Below are positions 1 through 6,811 of a stretch of 9,981 nt of DNA, piece by piece (the stretch's first letter is position 1; each line of letters opens with the position of its first letter). Position numbers and translations under genes: made by a program. The DNA is taken from assembly GCA_020425485.1 (NCBI GenBank), contig JAGQRL010000146.1, positions 1-9,981 of the forward strand, in the 5' to 3' direction. Below the pieces are notes generated by a model that saw only the letters and a list, made by a program, of their open reading frames with translations, ran no database searches and was not told the DNA's origin. This DNA comes from Rhodospirillaceae bacterium (lineage in GTDB: Bacteria > Pseudomonadota > Alphaproteobacteria > DSM-16000 > Inquilinaceae).

Positions 1-661
1 CCAGGGCGCCGGCCAGCACGTCGGAGTGGCCGTTCAGGTACTTCGTTGCGCTGTGCATGACGATGTCCGCCCCGAGGTCGAGCGGCCGTGTGTGCACCGG
101 CGTGGCCACGGTGTTGTCCACCGCCAGGCGGGCGCCAGCTTCGTGGGCGATCTCCGCCAGGGCGGCGATGTCGCAAACCGTCCACAGCGGGTTGGCCGGG
201 CTTTCCACGAACACCAGCTTGGTGCGGCCGGGACGGACGACAGCGCGCACCGCATCCAGGTCGCCGGGGTCCACCAGGTCCACCTCCAGCCCCCAGGGCT
301 CGGCCCACTCCTTGAAGTATTTCGGTGTGCCGAAATACATGTGGCTGGAGACCACCATGTGGTCGCCCGGCCGGTGGGCCTGCACCAGGGTGGCGATGGC
401 CGCCATGCCGGACGCGAACAGCAGGGCGCCGGCGCCGCCTTCCAGTTCCGCCAGCAGGCGTTCGGCCAGCAGATAGGTGGGGTTCTCATCACGCGTGTAG
501 CCGCGGCCGCCCACCTGCGCGTAGTCCACGCCGTTGCGGGCGAAGGTGGTGGACGGGTGGATCTGCGGCACCACCGCCCCGGTATGGGGGCAGAGGAAGC
601 CATCGAGCCCGACCAGGCGGGATTCCAGGCTGAGGGCGGGTCGGTCGTCGCGGTCGGTCAT
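1..661 (-). CDS. PLP-dependent Cys/Met metabolism enzyme (cystathionine gamma-synthase / sulfhydrylase-like), 3' end outside window
   Basis: The first 220 residues of a trans-sulfuration family enzyme (fold type I, PLP-dependent) are present; the C-terminal half, about 170 residues in this family, lies beyond the left edge. The frame starts at ATG 659-661 and stays open to base 2. The family's landmarks are all visible: the Tyr-x-Arg phosphate-contact pair from the partner subunit (Y55, R57), the SGM phosphate loop (S84-M86), the tyrosine that stacks on the cofactor (Y109, in MYFGT), the ESPANP segment near 153, the VDN aspartate that pairs with the pyridine nitrogen (D182), and the SATK motif with the Schiff-base lysine K207. 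Members are cytoplasmic tetramers that make or break C-S bonds of homoserine esters, cystathionine or methionine. The exact substrate cannot be told from this half. The usual GNPT after Tyr-x-Arg reads ENPT. No strong ribosome site is visible. The gene follows the small orphan gene with a 109 bp gap and may have its own promoter. Confidence 0.9.
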   Translation of the reverse strand, partial: MTDRDDRPALSLESRLVGLDGFLCPHTGAVVPQIHPSTTFARNGVDYAQVGGRGYTRDENPTYLLAERLLAELEGGAGALLFASGMAAIATLVQAHRPGDHMVVSSHMYFGTPKYFKEWAEPWGLEVDLVDPGDLDAVRAVVRPGRTKLVFVESPANPLWTVCDIAALAEIAHEAGARLAVDNTVATPVHTRPLDLGADIVMHSATKYLNGHSDVLAGAL

Positions 662-770
662 GGGTCGGCACCGGGTGGCAAAGTCACCAACCCTTCATGC
701 CCGCCCCGGCCCCTTCTCATCAAGGGCGCGATTGTGGGGAGACGGTTGCTGACCTGCTTGGCAGTGCCAC

Positions 771-995
771 CTAGCCTATTTCTTCTGCGAAGAAATCCGT
801 CTTGCGATAGGCCGCCACGCGGGAGTGAAGTTCGAGCGACACCTCTTCGAGGTAGCCCTTTATTCGCTCAATTGCGGCGTCTGCCTCTTCTGGAGAAACC
901 ACCGCACCCCCAAGCCACTGTCCAGAGCCAGCATGGACGATGATTGGACCACCCGCTGTCTCTTCTATGTCAAAGAAATTGAATTCACTAATCAT
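771..995 (-). CDS. Small orphan protein, 74 aa, function unknown
   Basis: I do not recognise this gene. It encodes an acidic soluble protein of 74 residues with no signal peptide or membrane segment. The N-terminal half (about 1-34) looks beta-rich and contains a Gly-rich stretch (HAGSGQWLGG). The second half (about 35-62) looks like one amphipathic helix beginning at SPEEADAAIERI. It is probably real because ATG 993-995 is preceded, five bases upstream, by a full AAGGAG ribosome site, the best one in this part of the window. By hand count its GC is about 52%, clearly below its neighbours. It lies 47 bp downstream of gatB with no clear terminator between them; the gap holds a T-rich run but no stem. 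The low GC suggests recent acquisition or a lineage-specific gene. It could be a small regulator or an immunity-like protein, but nothing in the sequence decides this. Confidence 0.7.
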   Translation of the reverse strand: MISEFNFFDIEETAGGPIIVHAGSGQWLGGAVVSPEEADAAIERIKGYLEEVSLELHSRVAAYRKTDFFAEEIG

Positions 996-1000
996 GCTCG

Positions 1001-1006
1001 CTCCTT
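1001..1006 (-). promoter_or_regulatory. Ribosome binding site of the 74-aa orphan gene
   Basis: On the minus strand AAGGAG sits five bases before ATG 993-995. It fixes the start of the small gene and is the main argument that it is translated. Confidence 0.7.
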
Positions 1007-1042
1007 CGCCAAAGAAAAAACAACGTAAATCTGAAGGACCCT

Positions 1043-2500
1043 CTACCCGTCCAGCTTCTGCTTGAGGATCTGGTTCACTGCCGCCGGGTTGGCCTTGCCG
1101 CCGGACTTCTTCATGGTCTGGCCGACGAAGAAGCCGAACAGCTTGTCCTTGCCGGAGCGGTATTCCGCCACCTTGTCCGCCTGCTCGGCCAGCACCTGAT
1201 CGATCACCGCGGCGATGGCGCCGGTGTCGGTCACCTGCTTCAGCCCCTTGGCTTCCACGATGGCATCGGCGTCGCGGCCGGTTTCCAGCATGTCGGCGAA
1301 CACATCCTTGGCAATGCGGCCGGAGATGGTGTCGTCGGCAATCAGGTCCACCAGCCCGCCGAGCTGGGCCGCCGTCACCGGGCTGTCGCCGATATCCTTG
1401 CCGGACTTGTTCAAGGCCCCGAACAGCTCGGTGATCACCCAGTTGGCGGAAAGCTTGGCGTCGCGGCCCTTGGCCACGTCCTCATAGAAATCCGCCCGGG
1501 CGCGTTCGGCCACCAGCACGCGCGCGTCGTATTCCGACAGCCCGTAGTTGGCCATGAAGCGCGCCTTCTTGGCGTCCGGCAGTTCCGGCAGGGTCTGCTT
1601 GATGGCCTCGACCCAGTCGTCCTCCAGCTCCAGCGGCAGCAGGTCGGGGTCGGGGAAGTAGCGGTAGTCGTGCGCTTCCTCCTTGCCCCGCATGGACCGG
1701 GTGGCGCCCTTGTTGGGGTCCCACAGCCGGGTTTCCTGGATCACCTTGCCGCCGTCCTCCAGCAGCTCCACCTGGCGGGCGGCTTCGTATTCGATGGCCT
1801 GCTGCACGGCGCGGATGGAGTTGACGTTCTTCACCTCGCAGCGCGTGCCGAATTCGTTGTCGCCGACCTTGCGGACCGACACGTTGACGTCGCAGCGCAT
1901 GGAGCCTTCCTCCATGTTGCCGTCGCACGTTTCCAGGTAGCGCAGGATGCTGCGCAGCTTGCGCAGATAGGCCGCCGCGTCCTCCGGCCCCCGCAGGTCG
2001 GGTTCCGAGACGATCTCCATCAGCGCCACGCCCGACCGGTTCAAGTCCACATAGGTCTTGGTGGGGTGCTGGTCGTGCAGGCTCTTGCCGGCGTCCTGCT
2101 CCAGGTGCAGCCGGGTGATGCCGATGGAGCGCACATCGCCGTCCGGCAGATCCACCAGGATGGTGCCCTGGCCGACGATGGGCTGGGTGTACTGGCTGAT
2201 CTGGTAGCCCTGCGGCAGGTCCGGGTAGAAGTAGTTCTTGCGGTCGAACACGCTGAGCTTGTTGATCTGCGCGTTCAGGCCGAGCCCGGTGCGCACCGCC
2301 TGGGCGACACAGTATTCGTTGATCACCGGCAGCATGCCGGGCATGGCGGCATCCACCAGGCTGACCTGGCTGTTGGGCTCCGCCCCGAAGGCGGTGGCGG
2401 CACCGGAAAACAGCTTGGCTTCGGAGATCACTTGGGCGTGGACCTCCAGCCCGATCACCATCTCCCACGTGCCCGTGTTGCCTTCGATCACCGCCGCCAT
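1043..2500 (-). CDS. gatB: Asp-tRNA(Asn)/Glu-tRNA(Gln) amidotransferase subunit B
   Basis: GatB, 485 residues, the usual length. It binds the mischarged tRNA and phosphorylates the tRNA-bound Glu or Asp with ATP, then transfers ammonia delivered from GatA, in the cytoplasmic GatCAB complex. Visible landmarks are IGLEVHAQ (residues 16-23), the YFYPDLPQGYQ segment (about 90-100), LHLEQDAGK, VDLNRSG followed by MEIVSEPDLR, the GSMRCDVNVSVR strand, and a helical YqeY-like tail from about 330 to the end that recognises tRNA, finishing in a Lys-rich segment. ATG 2498-2500 is chosen because the family begins a few residues before the E-M-V-I-G-L strand. An upstream TTG at 2558-2560 would add 20 residues of atypical sequence. 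No strong ribosome site precedes either. gatB is separated from gatA by about 5.4 kb of membrane-protein genes, which is unusual. The 131 bp gap before it may hold its own promoter. Confidence 0.97.
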   Translation of the reverse strand: MAAVIEGNTGTWEMVIGLEVHAQVISEAKLFSGAATAFGAEPNSQVSLVDAAMPGMLPVINEYCVAQAVRTGLGLNAQINKLSVFDRKNYFYPDLPQGYQISQYTQPIVGQGTILVDLPDGDVRSIGITRLHLEQDAGKSLHDQHPTKTYVDLNRSGVALMEIVSEPDLRGPEDAAAYLRKLRSILRYLETCDGNMEEGSMRCDVNVSVRKVGDNEFGTRCEVKNVNSIRAVQQAIEYEAARQVELLEDGGKVIQETRLWDPNKGATRSMRGKEEAHDYRYFPDPDLLPLELEDDWVEAIKQTLPELPDAKKARFMANYGLSEYDARVLVAERARADFYEDVAKGRDAKLSANWVITELFGALNKSGKDIGDSPVTAAQLGGLVDLIADDTISGRIAKDVFADMLETGRDADAIVEAKGLKQVTDTGAIAAVIDQVLAEQADKVAEYRSGKDKLFGFFVGQTMKKSGGKANPAAVNQILKQKLDG

Positions 2501-2534
2501 GGTCCGTCGATCCCGTGTTGCGTGCCTATCGGAT

Positions 2535-2546
2535 ATCGGCGCCGAT
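2535..2546. repeat. 12-bp perfect palindrome upstream of gatB
   Basis: ATCGGCGCCGAT is a perfect palindrome centred about 40 bp upstream of the gatB start, in the gap between the transporter gene and gatB. It could be an operator or a chance GC-rich palindrome. A weak promoter-like pair (TTGCTC, 17 bases, GATATC on the minus strand) overlaps it, but the -10 match is poor. Confidence 0.25.
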
Positions 2547-2631
2547 CCTTCCCGGAGCAACGGCTCGGTTCAAGCAATTTCCGATCACCACTCCTGTTCC
2601 CTGGATCCCGGCTCCCGGCTCCTGTCCCCCG

Positions 2632-3573
2632 CTACCCCGGCATACCGCCCAGGTTGGGGGCGCGGCGGGCGCGGCGCACCTGTTCGCGCCAGATGATGAA
2701 CAGCCCCGCGCCGATCACCACCGCCGCCCCGCCCAGCACCATGGTCTGCGGCACCTCGCCGAAGAACAGGTAGCCCAGCACCAGGGCGTAGACCATGGCG
2801 GAGTAGTCGAACGGCGCCAGCAGGCTCGCCTGGGCGTAGCGGTAGCCGAGCGTCAGGCAGATCTGCGCCACCCCGCCGCACACGCCGATGCCGATCAGCA
2901 TCACCCATTGCAGCGTGGTCGGCCAGATCCACACGAACGGCAGCGTGCAAGCCGCCACCAGCGTGTTCGTCAAGGTGAAGTAGAAGATGATCGAGGCACT
3001 GGTTTCCGTGCCGCTCATGGAGCGGATGGAGATCATCGCCACGGCCATGCAGAAGGCGCCGCACAGCGCCACCACCGCGCCGATGGCGTAGGTTTCGTCG
3101 GCCTCGCCGACCAGCGAGCCGGGGTCGAGCAGGCGCAGGCCCGACGGCTCCAGCATCATCAGCACGCCGAAGAAGCCCACCGTGACGGCGCTCCAGCGGT
3201 AGATGCCGACGGATTCCTTCAGCACCAGGGCCGCCATCACCGTGGTGAACAAGGTGGCGGCGAAGGTGATGGCCACCGCGTCCACCAGCGGGATCAGCAC
3301 CAGCGCGGTGAAGCCCAGCAGCATCGCCATGGTGCCGACGCCCGAGCGGATCAGGTGCTTGAGCGGATGGTGGGTGCGCAGCGTGCCGAGCCCGCCGGCG
3401 GCGTGGATCATGAAGGCCAGCGGCACGAAGGCGAACAGTCCGCGGAAGAAGACCACCTGGCCGGTATGGATATCCTGCCCCACCCCCTTGATGATCACGT
3501 TCATCACGGAGAAGCACCCCACCGCCAGCACCTTGTAGATAATGCCAAGAAGGGGGTCGGGCGGGCGGATCAT
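2632..3573 (-). CDS. DMT superfamily (EamA) membrane transporter
   Basis: A 313-residue inner-membrane protein with about ten hydrophobic segments arranged as two EamA repeats, roughly residues 9-142 and 164-296, which is the usual DMT transporter size and build. Typical features are the early LAVGCFSVMNVIIKG helix, FFRGLFAF near 42-49, ALVLKE ending the first repeat (about 115-120), LGYRYAQAS and LAPFDYSAMVYALVLGYLFFGE (about 242-273) in the second, and a positively charged tail after the last helix. Family members export or import amino acids, nucleotide-type or other small metabolites; the substrate cannot be predicted here. The start is taken at ATG 3571-3573. An in-frame ATG at 3622-3624 would add 17 residues that do not look like the family. 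The gene lies between memE (129 bp gap) and gatB (131 bp gap), same strand. A 10-codon reading frame ends on its start codon in an ATGA overlap. Confidence 0.92.
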   Translation of the reverse strand: MIRPPDPLLGIIYKVLAVGCFSVMNVIIKGVGQDIHTGQVVFFRGLFAFVPLAFMIHAAGGLGTLRTHHPLKHLIRSGVGTMAMLLGFTALVLIPLVDAVAITFAATLFTTVMAALVLKESVGIYRWSAVTVGFFGVLMMLEPSGLRLLDPGSLVGEADETYAIGAVVALCGAFCMAVAMISIRSMSGTETSASIIFYFTLTNTLVAACTLPFVWIWPTTLQWVMLIGIGVCGGVAQICLTLGYRYAQASLLAPFDYSAMVYALVLGYLFFGEVPQTMVLGGAAVVIGAGLFIIWREQVRRARRAPNLGGMPG

Positions 3574-3602
3574 GGTCGTGGCGGAAGACTGCGGGAACTC
3601 AT
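3570..3602 (-). CDS. Possible 10-codon leader peptide overlapping the transporter start
   Basis: A short frame, MSSRSLPPRP, starts at ATG 3600-3602 behind a purine-rich GAAGAAATC stretch. Its TGA (3570-3572) overlaps the transporter ATG (3571-3573) as ATGA. The transporter itself lacks a good ribosome site, so translational coupling through this leader is plausible. It is also possible that the frame occurs by chance. Confidence 0.3.
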   Translation of the reverse strand: MSSRSLPPRP

Positions 3603-3702
3603 GATTTCTTCGTAGCCGAGGCATTGGCCCGCCCACAATCGCCGACCACGCGCAGGGGGCATGCGCCGCGTTGTGAAGGTGGCAGCCCCGCATCTGGGCG
3701 TG

Positions 3703-4854
3703 TCAGGCGCGGTCGACCGCCCCGCCGCCACCCAGCCGCTCCAAGCGCCGCTGGCACCACAGGGTGACCAGCCCAGCCAGCACCCCCGCCACAATCACCC
3801 ACGGCCAGCCGCCGTGGAGCATCAAGCCATAGGTCCAGTCCAGCACACCCCTGCGCCCGAGGGCGAACTCGACCCAAGTGCCTGGCAACGACCGGAGGAT
3901 CCGGCCGAAGAGCGCGAGTGCGCCCCACAGCAGCCCGTAGCTGCCAATACCCATCAGCAGGCCGGCGGCAATCCCCCCGCCCAGGCGCAGCCGGGTCTTG
4001 CCGGTGGACAGCCACGCCCACAGGCGCGGGGCCAGCAGACCGGCCATCAGGCTGCCCAGGGCGCACACCAACAGCGCGTCTGCCGGTCCGGACCGCGGAT
4101 CGCGCGTGATCCAGGGGAACATGGCGCCGTCGCAGCCGGCACGGATCACCAGGCCGGCCCCCAGAACGGCCATGGCCCAGCGACCCGCACGGTCGATCCG
4201 CGCCCCGGTGTCGGTGGCACCCAGCGGCCCGTCGAACCGCGGCCGGCCAAGCAGCCAGCCCGGCCATCGGCCGAGACGGCTGGCGGCGGCCGAACGACCG
4301 GGCAGGTCGGTCGGCGGGGTGCGGTTGCGGCGCAGGCGTTCCGACCGCGCCCGACACCACAGCGTCACCACAAAGCTGCACCCGGCGCCGATCGCCACCA
4401 GCAGGGGGCCGATATAGAGGCCGGCGAACAGCAGCAGCAGGGTCTGGCCGCCCGCCATGCCGAGAACCGCCCAGCCCAGTACCGTCACCGGATAGGACAC
4501 GATGACGGTGAGCCCGCCGGCGATGACGCCGCGGCCGAGGCTGATCCGGCCGGCGCGCCGCATCATCGATCCCCAGATCCGTGGCGCCAGGAAGCTGGCG
4601 ACCAGACCGCCCGATGCCAACAGGATCGAGAGGAGCTTGACGGGTCCTGCCGGGCTCGACTCCGACCCGATGGCGCGAACCAGCGACGGCAGGACGAAGC
4701 AGGCCCAGAGGGCGAGCACCGCAAGGATCGCCGCCCAAGCCATGCGGCGGCAGCCCCAGGCAACAACGTCGTCGAAATCCCGCCTGTCGGCCCGATAGCC
4801 GGCCGTGGCGGTACCCTCGGCCTCGCTCGTCGGCCGGTCCGATCGGTCCTCCAT
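3703..4854 (-). CDS. memE: two-unit polytopic membrane protein, family not recognised
   Basis: 383 residues, function unknown. It is an internal duplication of a unit with about four hydrophobic segments. Unit 1 spans about 30-176: VVAWG-CRRMAW at 30-40, LAPRIWG at 89-95, AGRISLGRG at 101-109, and a tail with Cys167 in WCRAR followed by RLRR. Unit 2 spans about 218-374: GARIDRAGRWA at 217-227, LAPRLW at 274-279, and a tail with Cys367 in WCQRRLERL. The two are joined by an Arg/Pro-rich linker of about 40 residues containing LLGRP. No signal peptide or enzyme motif is seen; it should sit in the inner membrane with the N-terminus and Arg-rich tails probably cytoplasmic (positive-inside rule). 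It is closest to memD in this window. ATG 4852-4854 is the first start in frame; the ribosome site is weak. A 112 bp gap separates it from memD. Confidence 0.85.
   Translation of the reverse strand: MEDRSDRPTSEAEGTATAGYRADRRDFDDVVAWGCRRMAWAAILAVLALWACFVLPSLVRAIGSESSPAGPVKLLSILLASGGLVASFLAPRIWGSMMRRAGRISLGRGVIAGGLTVIVSYPVTVLGWAVLGMAGGQTLLLLFAGLYIGPLLVAIGAGCSFVVTLWCRARSERLRRNRTPPTDLPGRSAAASRLGRWPGWLLGRPRFDGPLGATDTGARIDRAGRWAMAVLGAGLVIRAGCDGAMFPWITRDPRSGPADALLVCALGSLMAGLLAPRLWAWLSTGKTRLRLGGGIAAGLLMGIGSYGLLWGALALFGRILRSLPGTWVEFALGRRGVLDWTYGLMLHGGWPWVIVAGVLAGLVTLWCQRRLERLGGGGAVDRA
3733..3754 (-). repeat. 22-bp direct repeat, copy 1 (3' end of memE)
   Basis: These 22 bases are identical to 6356-6377 at the 3' end of memC. 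In memE they encode the QRRLERL tail. The related place in memD (about 4987-5007) is similar but not identical. Confidence 0.6.
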
Positions 4855-4966
4855 CTGTGCGCCCGTCGTGTCTCCCGGCCCCCCCTTCGGCGGCCGTCAG
4901 ATGGACACGTTAAACGCGAACATCATGTGGAAATCGCGCCTTGCCTGCGGCAATTCTCGGGTCCCG

Positions 4967-6166
4967 CTATGGCGGATCTTGCCCCCGCTCCAGCCGCCGC
5001 TGGCACCACCAGGCCACCAGCCCGCCCACAATTGCGGCCGCGACCACGCAAACCCAGGTGCCGTGGAGGACCGATTGGTAGACGCGATACCCTAGAATTG
5101 ACGGCCCCATCATCACCATCACGCCGGGTTGGCGTAGCAGAGAATGCAGAGGCCGAGCGCTCAACAGGCTCGAGATCAAGGAGGCAGCCAGCAGCAACAC
5201 GACATGTGCGGCAATCGCCACCAGGATGCCGCCGACCACGCCGTGGCGGACAGAAACCCCGGAGGTTCCGCCGGCCATCCAGGCCCACAGCCGGGGTGCC
5301 ACCACCGCCATCACCGGCACGGTGAGCGCAAGGGCGCCGAATTCGTGGACTGTGTGAGGCCAACCAGATCGGGCGTAGCCGATGACATGGGGAACCAGCC
5401 ACCACACGACCGCAGCTACCAACAGGCCAAATACCAACGCGGCCCACCTGCCGGCCCGATCGATCCTCGCACCCACCTCCCCGTCCGCCCAACGGCTGTG
5501 CGACCCCGGCCGGCCCAGCAGCCGTGCCGACCAGCAGGCGCGCCCGCGGGTGATGGCGGCAGTGTCCGCCGGCCCATCGGCCTGCTCCCGCACGCGGCGC
5601 AGTCGAAGCAGTCGCGCCCGGCACTGCAGCGTCACCACAGCACCGCAGGCGGCCCCGATCATCAGCAGCGCGGGTCCGACAAACGCGAAGCCAACTCCGA
5701 TCGCGAGACCACCTGGAGGGGAGACAAAGAAGGAGACGACCGTCAGCGCGAGGTAAGACAGGATGACCGTGACAATGCCACCGCCCGCACCTCTGGCCGG
5801 GCTGAATCGGCCGGCGGAGCGGATCATCGAGTCCCAATTCCCGGGGGCCAGGAAGGTGGCGACAGCCGCCATCGACCCGAACAGCAGCAGGAAGATGGCG
5901 ACGACCCTGGCGTCGGAACGTCCAGTTTCAATGATGTCGACAATGCTGGGTGCGGTCGCCAAACCCGCCAGGGCGACAACGGACACGAACGCTGCCCAGG
6001 CCATACGGCGGCGCCCCCACGCCACAACCGCCCGGAAATCGGGATCAAACCCGGCCCGTCTATCCTCGTTGTCAGGCGGAGGGTCCGACGACTGGTCCAC
6101 CCCAACGTCGATGTGGCTGGGCCAGCGGGTCCATCCAACAATCACGGGCCGGCGCGGAGACGGCAT
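4967..6166 (-). CDS. memD: two-unit polytopic membrane protein, paralogue of memE
   Basis: About 399 residues, function unknown, same build as memE. Unit 1 (about 47-191) has AVVAWGRRRMAW at 46-57, FLAPGNW at 105-111, AGRFSPARG at 118-126, and a tail with Cys182 in QCRAR followed by RLRR. Unit 2 (about 231-393) has GARIDRAGRWA at 232-242, VAPRLWAW at 289-296, and a tail with Cys388 in WCQRRLER. The linker again contains LLGRP (216-220). About eight hydrophobic segments are expected in total. The N-terminus is uncertain: ATG 6164-6166 is used, GTG 6170-6172 is two codons upstream, and GTG 6098-6100 would give a leader as short as that of memE (24 residues before VVAWG-like sequence). None has a strong ribosome site. 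It follows memC after 174 bp. Unlike memE it has an Asn for Arg in the first LAPR-W motif. Confidence 0.85.
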   Translation of the reverse strand: MPSPRRPVIVGWTRWPSHIDVGVDQSSDPPPDNEDRRAGFDPDFRAVVAWGRRRMAWAAFVSVVALAGLATAPSIVDIIETGRSDARVVAIFLLLFGSMAAVATFLAPGNWDSMIRSAGRFSPARGAGGGIVTVILSYLALTVVSFFVSPPGGLAIGVGFAFVGPALLMIGAACGAVVTLQCRARLLRLRRVREQADGPADTAAITRGRACWSARLLGRPGSHSRWADGEVGARIDRAGRWAALVFGLLVAAVVWWLVPHVIGYARSGWPHTVHEFGALALTVPVMAVVAPRLWAWMAGGTSGVSVRHGVVGGILVAIAAHVVLLLAASLISSLLSARPLHSLLRQPGVMVMMGPSILGYRVYQSVLHGTWVCVVAAAIVGGLVAWWCQRRLERGQDPP

Positions 6167-6340
6167 CGGCACACCAGGTGAATCGGCTGCGGGCCGGTAT
6201 CACCCCTCACCCTGCCGAAGGGACGGAAGCCCAATCGGCACAAGCGCCAGGGGTGGTGGGATCAACCCTATCGAGGGTCCGCCGACGCCACAACCCAAAC
6301 TCGATAAACTTCTGGGATAGAACAATTCTTGAACTGGCGA
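6167..6340 (-). other. Gap between memC and memD
   Basis: This 174-bp gap is more AT-rich at its memC end (about 6290-6340). A small inverted repeat, ACCCT-ATCG-AGGGT at 6265-6278, has a stem of only five pairs and no T-run, so I do not call a terminator. No promoter with a convincing -35 and -10 is visible. It may mark a boundary between two transcription units, memA-B-C and memD-E. Confidence 0.3.
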
Positions 6341-6811
6341 TCACTCCGTGTGCCTCAGCCGCTCCAAGCGCCGCTGGCTGAGGCCGGCGACCACGGCTCC
6401 GGCCACCGCCCCAAGCGCGACGAGCCACGGCCCCAGATAGAGGAAGGAGGCTGCCAGGTAGCCCAGCACCAGGGGCGTGCCGGCGGCGATGGTGGCGATG
6501 GCGCACATCAGCCCATAGGCGGCCGCGGCGGTGAGCGCCCCGGCGGCAGCCCCGCGCCAGGCGCTGAAGCCGGCGGCGCGCGGCGCCATGCGGCCCCAGA
6601 AATGCGGTGCCAGCAGCGTCGCCGAGGCACAGCCGGCGATCGCCCACACGCTCCACATGAACCTCACGCTGTCCGGCCGGCTGGCGATCAGGGCGGCGCC
6701 CAGGGCGAAGCTGGCGACGAAGGCCGCCCAGGCCATGCGTCGCCGGCCCCAGGCGGTGACCTCGGCCAGCCGGGAATCCTCGGGCAGCGGAGCCTCGCCG
6801 GGGGGCGTCAT
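6341..6811 (-). CDS. memC: single-unit membrane protein of the same family
   Basis: 156 residues, function unknown. One unit: TAWGRRRMAWAAF at 19-31, very like the first units of memD and memE, then LLAPHFWG at 66-73, RAAGFSAWRG at 78-87, and a tail SQRRLERLRH at 145-154. About four hydrophobic segments: roughly 28-46, 53-70, 86-110 and 114-144. The position held by Cys in the other six units is Ser145 here. ATG 6809-6811 overlaps the memB stop as ATGA, so the two are translationally coupled; AGGA-like bases in the end of memB precede it. Its head is of the first-unit type, while the last codons share 22 identical bases with the end of memE, a second-unit tail, so it may be a recombinant or shortened unit. 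Confidence 0.82.
   Translation of the reverse strand: MTPPGEAPLPEDSRLAEVTAWGRRRMAWAAFVASFALGAALIASRPDSVRFMWSVWAIAGCASATLLAPHFWGRMAPRAAGFSAWRGAAAGALTAAAAYGLMCAIATIAAGTPLVLGYLAASFLYLGPWLVALGAVAGAVVAGLSQRRLERLRHTE
6356..6377 (-). repeat. 22-bp direct repeat, copy 2 (3' end of memC)
   Basis: Identical over 22 bases to 3733-3754 at the 3' end of memE. Here it encodes the QRRLERL tail of memC. The identity exceeds what the rest of the two genes shows and fits recent exchange or strong constraint. Confidence 0.6.

Noticed and set aside
34..603. 189-codon minus-strand frame at the left edge
   Set aside because: Trp/Pro/Arg-rich off-frame shadow; the true frame gives a textbook PLP enzyme.
672..700. 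Imperfect hairpin (GGGTGG and CCAACCC) upstream of the PLP enzyme
   Set aside because: The stem is short with a mismatch and no T-run, so neither a terminator nor a riboswitch can be supported.
26..943. 305-codon open frame on the plus strand
   Set aside because: Antisense to the PLP enzyme, which shows all catalytic residues. It runs on through the gap and into the orphan gene without a domain pattern.
2498..2560. Longer GatB starting at TTG 2558-2560
   Set aside because: The extra 20 residues do not resemble the family, and ATG 2498-2500 gives the normal length.
2594..2630. Short repeated CCCGGCT and CAGGAG-like words before gatB
   Set aside because: They look like simple GC-rich repetition too short to call a repeat element.
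1670..2773. 367-codon plus-strand frame over gatB
   Set aside because: Shadow of gatB, whose protein is unmistakable.
2585..3517. Minus-strand 310-codon frame overlapping the transporter
   Set aside because: It is in another frame of the same strand, Arg/His/Gly-rich and without membrane segments. The transporter frame explains the region.
3661..5325. 554-codon open frame on the plus strand
   Set aside because: It lies exactly antisense to memE and part of memD, is rich in Pro, Arg, Gln, His and Ala with no domain pattern, and is expected from GC-rich third positions on the other strand.
5144..6181. 345-codon plus-strand frame
   Set aside because: Antisense to memD, low-complexity Gln/Arg/His-rich product.
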